Shown one piece after another: positions 18,195 through 26,529 of a stretch of 64,000 nt of DNA (positions are counted from its first letter, which is position 1; every line of letters begins with the position of its first letter). The notes beneath the pieces were generated by a model. It did no database searches. It was not told the origin of the DNA and was given only the letters and a program-made list of their open reading frames with translations. The stretch comes from Planctomycetales bacterium ZRK34 (lineage in GTDB: Bacteria; Planctomycetota; Phycisphaerae; Phycisphaerales; Zrk34): positions 2,787,850-2,851,849 of the forward strand of contig CP050848.1 of NCBI GenBank assembly GCA_014873095.1. The letters are read 5' to 3'. The position numbers were made by a program, and so were the translations under genes.

Positions 18195-19364
18195 TCAATC
18201 ATCGAGCGGAACTTCGACTTCAGCGATCTGCTGTGGTGAAGCGGGGTGGGTCTGTCGCCAGTGAGCGGCGCGGCGGCGGGCCTCGTCGATCTGATCGTCG
18301 GTCATGCGCTGTTCGATCAGATCACGCTGGGCGATCGAGGCGCTGTAACCGGCCTCGGCGGCGAGTGTGAACCACATGTCGGCGGTGATGGGGTCGGCAT
18401 CGACGCCGCGCCCCAAGGCGAACATCATGCCGAGCTGGTGCTGGGCGTTCGGCAGGTTCTGCTCGGCGGCAAGGCGGCACCATTTGAATGCCTGCTGCGG
18501 GTTACGCGATACGCTCTGGCCGCGGGTGAGCATCCAACTCAGTGCATAGCGCGCCTCGGCGACGCCCTGTCCGGCGGCGGCTTTGAGCCAGCGGGCTGCT
18601 TCGGCGTCGTTTGTCTTCGTGTCGCGCCCGGCGAGCAGAAGGAGGCCGAGATTGCTCTGGGCGGTGGCGTGACCTTGCTCGGCGGCGCGCTTCAGCCAGT
18701 GTATCGCCTGCTTGTCGTTTGCTTTGACGCCCCGGCCTTTGAGGTACATCACGCCGAGGTTGGCCTGGGCGACGGCGTGGCCCTGCTCAGCAGCATCACG
18801 CAACAACTCAGCGGCGCGATGATCGTCGCGCTGAACACCTCGCCCTTCGTGTACCATCGACGCCAGCGCGTATTGGGCATTGGCGTGTCCCTGCTCGGCG
18901 GAGCGGGTGAACCACTTGGCGGCCTCGGCGTCATTCTGTTCAACGCCGCGCCCCAGCAGGTACGTCATGCCGAGGTTGTACTCGGCGGGAGCGAAGTGCT
19001 GCTCGGCGGCCGACTGATACCACTTGGCGGCGGCGACCGGGTTGGCCTTCACGCCGATGCCGTGGTAATACGCCACGCCGAGATTGTTCTGTGCGGCAGG
19101 CTCGCCTTGCTCTGCGGCCTGTCGATACCACTCGACGGCCTGCGACGCATTGCGCTCGACGCCCTGTCCGTTTTCATACATGACGCCGAGTGTGAACTGC
19201 GCCCCGGCATGGCCGCGCTCGGCGCCCGGTTGCAGTTCACGCACCGCCGCGGTGTAGTCGGCGTGGTTGTACGCCGCCATGCCGCGCCGGTAGTTGCCCG
19301 CGCCGCAGCCAGTCAGTCCGATTGTCAAAACCACCGCCAGCGTCATCCCGATCGTTGTACGCAT
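18195..19364 (-). CDS. Sel1-repeat lipoprotein
   Basis: A 389-residue protein with a lipoprotein signal peptide (VVLTIGLTGCG, lipobox cysteine at about residue 20). Eight Sel1-like repeats of 36 residues follow (pattern A-Q-x-x-L-G-x-x-Y-x-x-G-x-G-V), covering about residues 55-350. Sel1 repeats form a TPR-like solenoid for protein-protein contacts. GAGGTG lies a few nt before ATG 19364. Partners are unknown; it is convergent with the lactonase gene. Confidence 0.9.
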   Translation of the reverse strand: MRTTIGMTLAVVLTIGLTGCGAGNYRRGMAAYNHADYTAAVRELQPGAERGHAGAQFTLGVMYENGQGVERNASQAVEWYRQAAEQGEPAAQNNLGVAYYHGIGVKANPVAAAKWYQSAAEQHFAPAEYNLGMTYLLGRGVEQNDAEAAKWFTRSAEQGHANAQYALASMVHEGRGVQRDDHRAAELLRDAAEQGHAVAQANLGVMYLKGRGVKANDKQAIHWLKRAAEQGHATAQSNLGLLLLAGRDTKTNDAEAARWLKAAAGQGVAEARYALSWMLTRGQSVSRNPQQAFKWCRLAAEQNLPNAQHQLGMMFALGRGVDADPITADMWFTLAAEAGYSASIAQRDLIEQRMTDDQIDEARRRAAHWRQTHPASPQQIAEVEVPLDD

Positions 19365-19608
19365 TGCTGCACCTCATCAATACGCCGCGAAAAACTCGCG
19401 GCCACCAATTGACATCGGTGCGCCCGCCATGCGGTTTTAGATGAGCAATGTGAGAAATGACCACCCGCTCCCGCCGCCCTCGCACGCCTCGCCGAAGATA
19501 TCTGTCACTCATTAAATGAAAATAAAATTGAGTAAGTTTTCACTGAAAACAAAACTATTGATCAGGCGATAAAATATTTTGCTTACATGAGATATGTGTC
19601 ATCGTTTC

Positions 19609-19666
19609 GTGCTGCGTGCTGCGTGCTGCGTGCATCGTGCTGCGTGCTGCGTGCATCGTGCCGCGT
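19609..19666. repeat. Heptamer tandem GTGCTGC/GTGCATC
   Basis: About eight tandem 7-mers of GTGCTGC type with occasional GTGCATC. It lies in the gene-free stretch 19365-19775, whose left half is AT-rich and holds a small palindrome GTTTTCA-C-TGAAAAC at 19534-19548. No coding potential is credible here. Confidence 0.8.
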
Positions 19667-19775
19667 ACCTGCCTTTGCGGGCAAGTGCCTGCTACGAGGC
19701 GGGCGCAGCGTGGTGTTCGCGAGTCTGGGGGCGTGCCGGGGTACCGGGGGGGCTGGGGCGTCGGGCAGTTTGCGG

Positions 19776-21251
19776 TTACTGCAGGCGGTCGGCGATGAGG
19801 CTGGCCAGTTCGGAGCGTTCTGACTTGGCGAGCATGATGTGACCGCAGATGCCGACGCCCTTCATCGCTTCGACCAGGTACGACAGACCGTTGCTCGACG
19901 AATCGAGGTAGGGATTGTCGATCTGGCGCACATCGCCGGTGAGGATCAGCTTGGTGCCTTCGCCGACGCGCGAGGCGATGGTCTTCACTTCGTGCGGCGT
20001 GAGGTTCTGAGCTTCGTCGACGATCATGAACTGGTTGGGGATCGAGCGGCCACGGATATAGGTCAACGGTTCGAGCACGACCTGCCCGTCGCCGAGCAGG
20101 GTTTTGATGCGCTGCTCGGGGGTTTTTGACTCAGCGTGCTGGGGGCCGCCGCCGCGTGTTGACAGCAGGTAGGTGAGGTTGTCGAAGATCGGCTGCATCC
20201 AGGCGGTGAGTTTGTCTTCGACATCGCCGGGCAGATAGCCGATGTCACGACCGAGCGGCATGATCGGCCGGGCCACGAGCATGCGGTCGTAGCGCTGCTC
20301 GTTGATGGTTTTGAGCATGCCGGCCGCCAGGGCGAGCAGGGTCTTGCCGGTGCCGGCGGTACCGAGGAGGGTGACCAGCTTGATGTCGTCGTCCAGCAGC
20401 AGGTCCAGCGCCATGGTCTGCTGAACATTGCGGGCCATCACGCCGAACACCGGCTTGCGCGGCGCGGTCACCGGAATCAGGTGATGCGTATCGGCCAGGC
20501 GTCGGGCCAGGCCGGTGTGCGAGGGATCTCCGATGTCCTGGAGGATCACGTACTGGTTGGCCTGCAGGCTCGGGGGCTCGCGCTTCACGGCAGCGGGGTG
20601 CTCAGCTTCGTCTTCGGCGACTTCGGTCTTCAGGTAAGCCGCCAGGTCATCCAGCGGAACCTGCTTCTCGTCGTAGAGCTGATTGATCAGCGTCGAGTCG
20701 ACATCGACGGTGATGTACCCGGTGTAGAGCCGATCGGCGTCGACTTTCTGGGCTTCGAAGTCCATGGTTTCGATGCCCATGGCGTCGGACTTGATGCGGC
20801 AGTTGATGTCTTTGGAGATGAAGACGGTGGTCTGCCCGGCCTTGGCGTGTTTCCAGGCGATGGCGATGATGCGGTTGTCCGGGCCGCCGCCGCTGAGCTG
20901 CGGTGGAATCTTGTCTTCATCGCGGAGGAATTCGATGCGAATCACGCCGCCGTGCCCATTCCACTTCACGCCCTCGGAGAGCTTGCCCTTGCGGCGAAGG
21001 CTGTCGAGGTGGCGGATGACCTGTCGAGCGTTGCGGCCGGTGTCGTCGTTGTTTTTCTTGAACCCGTCGAGCTCTTCGATGACGACGAACGGGATCACTA
21101 CGATGTTGTCGTCAAACATGAACAGCGAGTTGGGATTGTGCAGCAGAACGTTGGTGTCCAGCACAAACACCTTGGACCCGGGTTCGCCGGACAAATGGGA
21201 TGAGCTGGTGTTTTCAGTGCTGACGTTTGAGGCGCTTTCGAGATGCGTCAC
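19776..21251 (-). CDS. PIN-PhoH family ATPase/ribonuclease
   Basis: A 491-residue fusion of an N-terminal PIN nuclease domain (FVLDTNVLLHNP with Asp32; acidic residues through about 155) and a C-terminal PhoH ATPase domain. Walker A is GTAGTGKT (residues 297-304); Walker B is FMIVDEAQN, followed by LILTGDVRQIDNPYLD. This is the PhoH2/YlaK arrangement, linked to RNA unwinding and cleavage. The start is GTG 21251 with AGGAG eight nt upstream. The PilZ gene is upstream on the same strand with about 100 bp between, so a shared transcript is possible. Confidence 0.92.
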   Translation of the reverse strand: MTHLESASNVSTENTSSSHLSGEPGSKVFVLDTNVLLHNPNSLFMFDDNIVVIPFVVIEELDGFKKNNDDTGRNARQVIRHLDSLRRKGKLSEGVKWNGHGGVIRIEFLRDEDKIPPQLSGGGPDNRIIAIAWKHAKAGQTTVFISKDINCRIKSDAMGIETMDFEAQKVDADRLYTGYITVDVDSTLINQLYDEKQVPLDDLAAYLKTEVAEDEAEHPAAVKREPPSLQANQYVILQDIGDPSHTGLARRLADTHHLIPVTAPRKPVFGVMARNVQQTMALDLLLDDDIKLVTLLGTAGTGKTLLALAAGMLKTINEQRYDRMLVARPIMPLGRDIGYLPGDVEDKLTAWMQPIFDNLTYLLSTRGGGPQHAESKTPEQRIKTLLGDGQVVLEPLTYIRGRSIPNQFMIVDEAQNLTPHEVKTIASRVGEGTKLILTGDVRQIDNPYLDSSSNGLSYLVEAMKGVGICGHIMLAKSERSELASLIADRLQ

Positions 21252-21352
21252 AGAATCTGCTCCTGATCAGGTCGAGGCATTCGACCCGCCTTCAGTTTAG
21301 CGGATTCGCGCTGCGCCGCCACGCGGGTCGGCGGACGTTTGGGGCGACCCGG

Positions 21353-21874
21353 TCAGGCGCCGTCGAGATCCGCATCATCCGGTCTGGCGAACAGATCATC
21401 AGGCGAAATGCATTCGCCGAAGTTCCCCGAAAAAGCACTGGTATCCCGCTTGTCAAAATTGCACAGCTCTTCGTTGCGGGCCTGTTCCGGGGGGATGCCG
21501 AGCTGATTCAGCAGGTAGGGTTCGATCACGACCTGCCCGCCGCAGAGATACAGATCGCTCTGCACCGCGCGACAGTAGCGGACGATGATCGCCACCGAGC
21601 CGATCACGAAGTCGCGCGTGCGCAGCTGCACCCGCCACATGCTGCCCGGCTCGAGAATCTGATCCACGAGAAAACCGATGCCCGCCCGGCTCACATCCCG
21701 CAGCAATACCGTGATCGACGGGTCCACACACGTGGGATCCAGCGATTCAAGACGCGCCTCGCCGCGGACGCTGTAGCGCTTGTAATGGCGCATCGTCTTG
21801 GTGGTGGGTTCGTGGCGGCTGTGGTCGAGCCTCGCCAACACATCCATGAGATCTCGGGGTTCAGTGATTGACAT
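21353..21874 (-). CDS. PilZ-domain protein (c-di-GMP receptor)
   Basis: A 173-residue single-domain protein. RHYKRYSVRGEARL at about residues 29-42 carries the RxxxR motif, and DVSRAGIGF the D/NxSxxG motif, which together bind c-di-GMP. The last ~40 residues are acidic and probably disordered. AGGAG lies nine nt before ATG 21874. It presumably relays c-di-GMP level to motility or matrix functions; its target is unknown. Confidence 0.85.
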   Translation of the reverse strand: MSITEPRDLMDVLARLDHSRHEPTTKTMRHYKRYSVRGEARLESLDPTCVDPSITVLLRDVSRAGIGFLVDQILEPGSMWRVQLRTRDFVIGSVAIIVRYCRAVQSDLYLCGGQVVIEPYLLNQLGIPPEQARNEELCNFDKRDTSAFSGNFGECISPDDLFARPDDADLDGA

Positions 21875-22327
21875 CGTGGTAGACTCCTGCGGTCATGGCA
21901 GGTTGCCTGGGGCCTTTTGAAATGTGGAACGGCTGCTGTGGCATATGTGCAACCTCGGATTACGTGACACCATCATCATCGACCACTTCTTGAGCCCGCT
22001 TCAATTCATATGGGGTTTATACTGATTCGCATGAAGATATCGGACTCTTGGCCGCCTGGCCGCAGCATAAACGGCACGGCCTTGGATTAACCAAATCTGA
22101 TCACGGCCTCAGTACCATCGCCGCCTATGGTTCAATCGCCTGGACGCGGTCATGTTCTTCGCCCTGTCGGCGACAATGCCGACGTTGTCAACACGATTAC
22201 CTGATAGAGTCCAGTGATGCAGTTGTTGACTGTTGATACCCGCGAATCGACAATCAACTCACTGATGCCATAGAGTGCGATTCTTCGCCGCAACTGGCAA
22301 TGACTGAGCTTTGGACGTGAACTGCTA
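21875..22327. other. Gene-free entry to the accessory array
   Basis: No convincing reading frame in this stretch. It contains boundary element A near its right half. Short frames on either strand lack coding character. Confidence 0.6.
22160..22212 (+). repeat. Cassette boundary element A
   Basis: The hairpin GTCGGC-GACAAT-GCCGAC is followed directly by GTTGTCAACAC and GATTACCTGATAG. It belongs to the family with consensus hairpin + GTTGTCAACAC + TTCACCTGGTAG. Confidence 0.65.
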
Positions 22328-22726
22328 ATGCGCCGCAAAGTACTGAAGGATTACGCGAACACCGTATGCCAAATGTTCGTGGGTTGGCGTATGGGCGATG
22401 ATGCGCAGACCCTGGCGCAAATCGGTGATGGGATAGTTGTCATTGACTTACTCGCCGGCACAGCATCTTTGCAAAATAACACGATCCAGCTATGGATCGC
22501 TGGTGAGCTTCAAGCTTGGCTTCGCAAGCAGCTGCAGGCTTCCAGGGTGGATATTTCACAAATCAAGTTCGCCGTTTTGGAGGTTACGTTCACATCGGTG
22601 CCGGTTCCTCAGAAACACCGACGCGGTACCACTTTTGATTGGAAATGCCGCTCCGTCATAGCGACCGATGAAGTCGAGTATGTTGGCACACTCGCGGAAA
22701 CCCACACGTGGGCAGGCGTGGGTTAA
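22328..22726 (+). CDS. Hypothetical protein in the cassette array
   Basis: A 132-residue soluble protein starting MRRKVLKDYANTVCQMFVGW, with an alternation of helix and strand and no signal or membrane segment. I cannot assign a family. Base composition is lower in GC than the core genome. It has no clear Shine-Dalgarno. Boundary element B follows about 35 bp after the stop. Being in the same array as immunity-like genes makes a defence or antitoxin role possible, but that rests on position alone. Confidence 0.6.
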   Translation: MRRKVLKDYANTVCQMFVGWRMGDDAQTLAQIGDGIVVIDLLAGTASLQNNTIQLWIAGELQAWLRKQLQASRVDISQIKFAVLEVTFTSVPVPQKHRRGTTFDWKCRSVIATDEVEYVGTLAETHTWAGVG

Positions 22727-22760
22727 CAATCAATTGCGACCGACAGACAATAACCCCGCG

Positions 22761-22808
22761 CTAGTCGGTTCACATTTGCCAGCGTTGACAACAACTTCAC
22801 CAGGTTAG
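22761..22808 (+). repeat. Cassette boundary element B
   Basis: CCAGCGTTGACAACAACTTC followed by ACCAGGTTAG. It is a diverged copy with the TTCACC(T/A)GGT end, ending 17 nt before the next start codon. Confidence 0.5.
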
Positions 22809-22825
22809 TTTCCGGGATTCGCGTC

Positions 22826-23128
22826 ATGCTAAATCCAAAAGCCGAATCGCTCATTCGACGTGCGGCCAAAGAAGTCCAACCGATCCTCGATGAGTTGTAT
22901 GCCAACGGCCAACCTTCGACGGACAGCCCGCTGAATCAATGCGGCTTGCGCGATGGGTTTCAAATCATTTCTGACTATCTGGCCCATGGGGAAATCGGCT
23001 TGGCTCTCGGTCACTTGCTCTATATGGTATCTGAGCTGGCGCTCGATCTGCCGGCCCAGGTGCGTGCGGACATTCATCAGGCCGCAAAATTGCTTGGCGT
23101 GTTGCATCCCTGGCTCGACGACGCCTAG
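22826..23128 (+). CDS. Small immunity-like protein
   Basis: A 100-residue helical protein. The segment DYLAHGEIGLALGHLLYMVSE (residues 53-73) resembles the YLxHxExGLAxExL core of small immunity proteins found with polymorphic toxins. This is recognition of a pattern, not a confirmed match. No signal peptide. Starts 17 nt after element B and ends 15 bp before element C. No toxin gene adjoins it. Confidence 0.55.
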   Translation: MLNPKAESLIRRAAKEVQPILDELYANGQPSTDSPLNQCGLRDGFQIISDYLAHGEIGLALGHLLYMVSELALDLPAQVRADIHQAAKLLGVLHPWLDDA

Positions 23129-23142
23129 TCGACCGCATGACA

Positions 23143-23190
23143 TCGCCCGCTGCAGGCCACACGCTGAGATTGTCAACACGATCACCAAGA
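23143..23190 (+). repeat. Cassette boundary element C
   Basis: GCCCGCTGCAGGCCAC, then GATTGTCAACACGATCACCA. It ends 14 nt before the next start codon. Confidence 0.55.
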
Positions 23191-23203
23191 ATGAGCACAA
23201 ATC

Positions 23204-23440
23204 ATGTCTCATCCGGTAGAGGCTGATGGGCGAAGTGTCGTCATTCTGAGAAGATCAGGTCATCGCTTTGAAGTTGTTGATTCGGGCCTGCTCAGTTATG
23301 ACGGTCAGATGCTTGAGTTTCCAAGCGGCTATTGCATCACGGACGAAGAACTCAGCAAATTTCAACCCGTGGTCGATGGCAACCTGACTCCCGAGTGCAA
23401 AGATTTCGACTGCTTTGTGGTGGTTGATGATGTTCATTGA
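23204..23440 (+). CDS. Small hypothetical protein in the cassette array
   Basis: A 78-residue protein, acidic at its C-terminus (CFVVVDDVH), predicted mostly beta. No signal peptide, no recognised family. Its closeness to elements C (14 nt upstream) and D (about 10 bp downstream) is the strongest evidence that it is a real cassette gene. An immunity or antitoxin role is conceivable from size and neighbours only. Confidence 0.5.
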   Translation: MSHPVEADGRSVVILRRSGHRFEVVDSGLLSYDGQMLEFPSGYCITDEELSKFQPVVDGNLTPECKDFDCFVVVDDVH

Positions 23441-23449
23441 CCACCGGTA

Positions 23450-23504
23450 ACGCCACGCCTGCCGGGGTGTGCAGGCTAACGTTGTCAACACTTTGGCCTG
23501 GTAG
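23450..23504 (+). repeat. Cassette boundary element D
   Basis: The hairpin GCCTGC-CGGGGTGT-GCAGGC is followed by TAAC, GTTGTCAACAC and TTTGGCCTGGTAG. This is the best-formed member of the family. Confidence 0.7.
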
Positions 23505-23577
23505 GATTTGACGTGTGTCAGAAGAACATCTCTGACTATGCGTCGTACATTGCCGCTGAGGCTGCATGCCGGTCATG

Positions 23578-24447
23578 TCAGCGGCGACGACGCGGCAACA
23601 CGAGCATGCCCAGGCCCAGCAGGGCGAATGTCGTCGGCTCGGGCACAACGGTTGTCGCGTCGGCGATGACGACCAGTTGGTTCCAGGTCGTTTCATTCAC
23701 GCCGGCCCAGGCCTGGGCGTCGGCGTAGAGAATGTCGCTGACCTGCTCGCCGTAGATCGTGCGGTAGATCATCATCGAGGCCAGCAGCGAGCCCTTCGTG
23801 CTGGCGTGGTAGTCGTCGGCATCGTAAAGCGAGCCGTCGAACAGCAGATTTTCAAACGCCTCACCGACCGGGGCCACGCGGCTGGACCCGGCGCCCTGGG
23901 CGATGTTGATCTCGTTGCTGGCCAGGTGGTAGTTGGTGGTGATCTCCGCCTGCATGGCGCTGAGCGTCGGGAACGACCCGGGCACCAGGTTCGGGCGGGC
24001 CCATGTTTCGTACAGCACGCCGGTCACGCCCGCGCCCCGGCCGGAGGCATGATCGCGCACATCGGTGTACAGCGTCTGAGCGTCGGCTCGGAAGTCGGCG
24101 GGATCGCCCAGGTGGGTCGCCTCGGTGCTGTAGCCCTGCATGACCACAAAGTCCCACGTGTCGCCGGCGATGCTGGCGTGGTTGACATTGTTCGTCGGAT
24201 TGGCGGCGACTTCTCCGATGTGATAGTCCAGGTCCTGCCCGCCCAGCAGGTCGGCCACGATCAGCGGGGCGGCGTGGCCGTCCGCCGCGGCAAGCAGGCC
24301 CACCTTGCCGGGCACATCGTCCTGAATCGTGAAGCTGTTGCCGAAAAACAGCAGGTTCAGCGCGGTGTCGGCCAAGGCCGGTGATCCCGCAGCCAGCGTG
24401 AGCAATATCGCAGCGACCGCGCCGAATGGTGACAGAAACTTGCGCAT
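23578..24447 (-). CDS. SGNH-hydrolase-like PEP-CTERM protein
   Basis: A 289-residue exported protein with a signal peptide (AAILLTLAAGSPALAD). LNLLFFGNSFTIQDD resembles the block I serine motif of SGNH/GDSL hydrolases, VVMQGYS fits a later block, and DDYHAS gives the Asp-His pair near the C-terminus. The end is a classical PEP-CTERM: VVPEPTTFALLGLGMLVL then RRRR. Possible role: a surface-anchored esterase removing acyl groups from polysaccharide. It lies 21 bp after a second PEP-CTERM gene and is likely in one operon with it. Both run opposite to the cassette genes around them. Confidence 0.85.
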   Translation of the reverse strand: MRKFLSPFGAVAAILLTLAAGSPALADTALNLLFFGNSFTIQDDVPGKVGLLAAADGHAAPLIVADLLGGQDLDYHIGEVAANPTNNVNHASIAGDTWDFVVMQGYSTEATHLGDPADFRADAQTLYTDVRDHASGRGAGVTGVLYETWARPNLVPGSFPTLSAMQAEITTNYHLASNEINIAQGAGSSRVAPVGEAFENLLFDGSLYDADDYHASTKGSLLASMMIYRTIYGEQVSDILYADAQAWAGVNETTWNQLVVIADATTVVPEPTTFALLGLGMLVLPRRRR

Positions 24448-24468
24448 TTTGTTCTCTCTTGCGTGACT

Positions 24469-25209
24469 TCAGCGACGACGACGGGTCAGCACCACCAGGC
24501 CGCCGACCCCGATCAGCGCGATCGACGCCGGCTCGGGAACCGCCACGATCTTCAACGCGCCCAGGTAGTAGAAGCCGGTGCCGTTGGTGTTGTTGGCGCC
24601 TTCGGTGATGTTCAGCACGATCTGCCCGTTGATGTCGGGTGAGATGCCGATCACAGTGGCCACGTTGGAGGTGTTGTTCGACGGATTCAGCGTGGTGCTG
24701 TCGGTGTTCTGGCCGATCAGTTCGTACAGCGTTTCGCGATTGTCCGACACGCTCAGCCGTGATGCGAAGAAGGTGAAGTCGTAGGTGTTGGTGTCGATCA
24801 GATTGCTGAAGGTGATCTGCGAATTCTGAATCGTCACCTCGTTGCCGCCCGGGAAGGGGGCGTCAAAGTTGCCGTACCCGCCGTCGGCCCCGTGATTGCC
24901 GAACTCCGCCGCGGCGCCCGAGGGTGACGACGTGCCGCTGGAGTTCAGGCCGTTGAAGCGCTCGGTGATCTCCGCGGAGATGCCGGTCGAGTTGCTGTTG
25001 GTGTCGATCATGTTCGCGACGGTCTGGCCCAGCCCGCCGGCGCCCGACGCGCCGCTGTCGGTGATGCCGAGCATGTTCCACCCGCCGGAGGTGCCGGTCG
25101 TGTTGGTGATGTCCAGGTAGATCGGCGCCGCCCAGGCCGAGCCGGTCCACAGGGCGGCCGAGGCGAACATCGCCAGCGCGATCGATTGAATGCGGTTTGT
25201 CAGTCCCAT
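24469..25209 (-). CDS. PEP-CTERM surface protein
   Basis: A 246-residue exported protein. Signal peptide ends AALWTGSAWAAPI. The mature part is rich in Asn, Thr, Ser and Gly and probably a beta-sandwich. It ends VPEPASIALIGVGGLVVLT then RRRR. GGAGG lies about eight nt before ATG 25209. First gene of a two-gene unit with the SGNH-like protein. No enzymatic motif is visible. Confidence 0.85.
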   Translation of the reverse strand: MGLTNRIQSIALAMFASAALWTGSAWAAPIYLDITNTTGTSGGWNMLGITDSGASGAGGLGQTVANMIDTNSNSTGISAEITERFNGLNSSGTSSPSGAAAEFGNHGADGGYGNFDAPFPGGNEVTIQNSQITFSNLIDTNTYDFTFFASRLSVSDNRETLYELIGQNTDSTTLNPSNNTSNVATVIGISPDINGQIVLNITEGANNTNGTGFYYLGALKIVAVPEPASIALIGVGGLVVLTRRRR

Positions 25210-25704
25210 GGTGTGAGCCCTCCCAAAGGCGTCATGCGTGTATTCTCAGGTTCTCAAAGTGGCCTATGTTGATGGGCCGATCGACCGACCAGCCCAGCCT
25301 CGATTCAGTGCCTCGCGGAGCGGCACCCGTGGCGCACGGGTGAACTCCTCGTGATTTTCCAAGCCTGCCTCATTTAAAAATATCTGACTTATTTCGTCCT
25401 ATTCACCTGTCATGGCAGAAACAACCAAACTGCACCCTGCCACGTGCTATGCAGCACTTGCACACATTGTAATGATCCGCCACGAAATCACAACAATTAA
25501 TTTTGACTGGCCCCGCCTTGCCCGCGCGTCCTCATTCGGGTCGGTTTCCGCATACTGATGTTGTCAACACTTTCACCTAGTTGAAGGCGTGATTTCGATT
25601 GACGTGTCATGGCCGTTAGCTGACAATCAATCCCGCTGGGGCCGTCGAGGGTGATACTCCGCGGGTGGCGGGCAATTGATGTGGGTATTGATGAGATATA
25701 AGCC
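25210..25704. other. Gene-free stretch with boundary element E
   Basis: It holds the upstream region of the PEP-CTERM pair, then element E at 25531-25584, then 120 bp before the next cassette gene. No credible reading frame was seen. Confidence 0.6.
25531..25584 (+). repeat. Cassette boundary element E
   Basis: TCATTCGGGTCGGTTTCCGC, then GATGTTGTCAACACTTTCAC and CTAGTTG. Its right half matches the family consensus almost exactly. Confidence 0.65.
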
Positions 25705-26400
25705 ATGACAAACAGCATTCAGTCTGCACTAAAGGCTTGCATAAATACTCCCCCCGATGACCTCGTTGCTCTGTACACGTCGCCCCTGCCTATCTATCCT
25801 GATCTTCGCATCGCATTTCTGATTCTGCCTGATGCTATCAATTACACGCATGCAATTCACGAGCGCACTTTGCTAGGGACATCGATGGGGTTATTTGCGC
25901 TCAACGATGCCAATGACTCGAACCCCTACTGTTATATCACACGTGGACCAGCTAAAGGCTGCATTCTGCACCTACACCACGATGGCGATGTTGTCATTGA
26001 ATATACGTCACTGGCGGCCTTTCTCGATGCGGTGTGTACCGCAATGAAACAGGGGCTGCCCATTGAAGATTTACCGGGTAAAGACTTTCGACCCAAAATT
26101 GACCAAGACTATCTGTGCGACCATATTTCACACTTGATTGCAATCGATTCGGATGAAGCCGAATGTGAACTGACAGTCCTGACACCTTTGCTGGATACCG
26201 CGAGAGTGGATTCAGTGCGAGCACTTTCAGAACATTCGAGCTTCTTTGTACGAGAAGCAGTAGCACGGCTTATCACGTCACAACCCAATGCCCATTTGAT
26301 CAAAGTAGCAGAATTACTTGCAAACGACCGTCACTCCCAAGTTGCCCAGCCCGGCAAGAGAGCATTATCAGCAGTCAACAATATCGCACGGCTCAACTAG
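25705..26400 (+). CDS. SMI1/KNR4 (SUKH)-like immunity protein
   Basis: A 231-residue soluble protein. The region of about residues 55-115 (GTSMGLFALNDANDSNPYCY, then GDVVIEYTSLAAFLDAV) has the layout of SUKH/SMI1 immunity proteins. The C-terminal ~75 residues look like short HEAT-type helical repeats (VREAVARLIT). SUKH proteins neutralise secreted toxins of polymorphic systems; the partner toxin is not in the window. The gene is low in GC compared with the core genome and is followed 30 bp later by element F. Confidence 0.6.
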   Translation: MTNSIQSALKACINTPPDDLVALYTSPLPIYPDLRIAFLILPDAINYTHAIHERTLLGTSMGLFALNDANDSNPYCYITRGPAKGCILHLHHDGDVVIEYTSLAAFLDAVCTAMKQGLPIEDLPGKDFRPKIDQDYLCDHISHLIAIDSDEAECELTVLTPLLDTARVDSVRALSEHSSFFVREAVARLITSQPNAHLIKVAELLANDRHSQVAQPGKRALSAVNNIARLN

Positions 26401-26430
26401 TCGCGGATCACAGTTGCCCGCCGACAGCAC

Positions 26431-26481
26431 CGCGCCCGCCGGGGTCCACATGCTAACGTTGTGTCCACCGGGTGTGGTATT
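26431..26481 (+). repeat. Cassette boundary element F
   Basis: GCGCCCGCCGGGGTCCACAT followed by GCTAACGTTGTGTCCACCGG. The left half matches element D; the right half is diverged. It directly abuts the first REP palindrome of the RAYT unit. Confidence 0.6.
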
Positions 26482-26483
26482 AT

Positions 26484-26512
26484 GAAGCCCGCGCTTTGAA
26501 AGCGTGGGCTTC
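26484..26512. repeat. REP palindrome upstream of RAYT (diverged)
   Basis: GAAGCCCGCGCTTT-G-AAAGCGTGGGCTTC: 14-bp arms with one mismatch around one base. It shares the outer GAAGCCC...GGGCTTC with the two downstream copies. Confidence 0.8.
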
Positions 26513-26529
26513 TTCTGGGGGACGTTTCG

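Noticed and set aside
19609..19666. CRISPR-like array
   Set aside because: Units are 7 bp with no spacers; it is a simple tandem repeat.
22160..26481. Integron attC sites or a CRISPR array
   Set aside because: The repeats do not have the inverted RYYYAAC/GTTRRRY cores of attC, no integrase is in the window, and spacing of hundreds of bp with genes between is not CRISPR.
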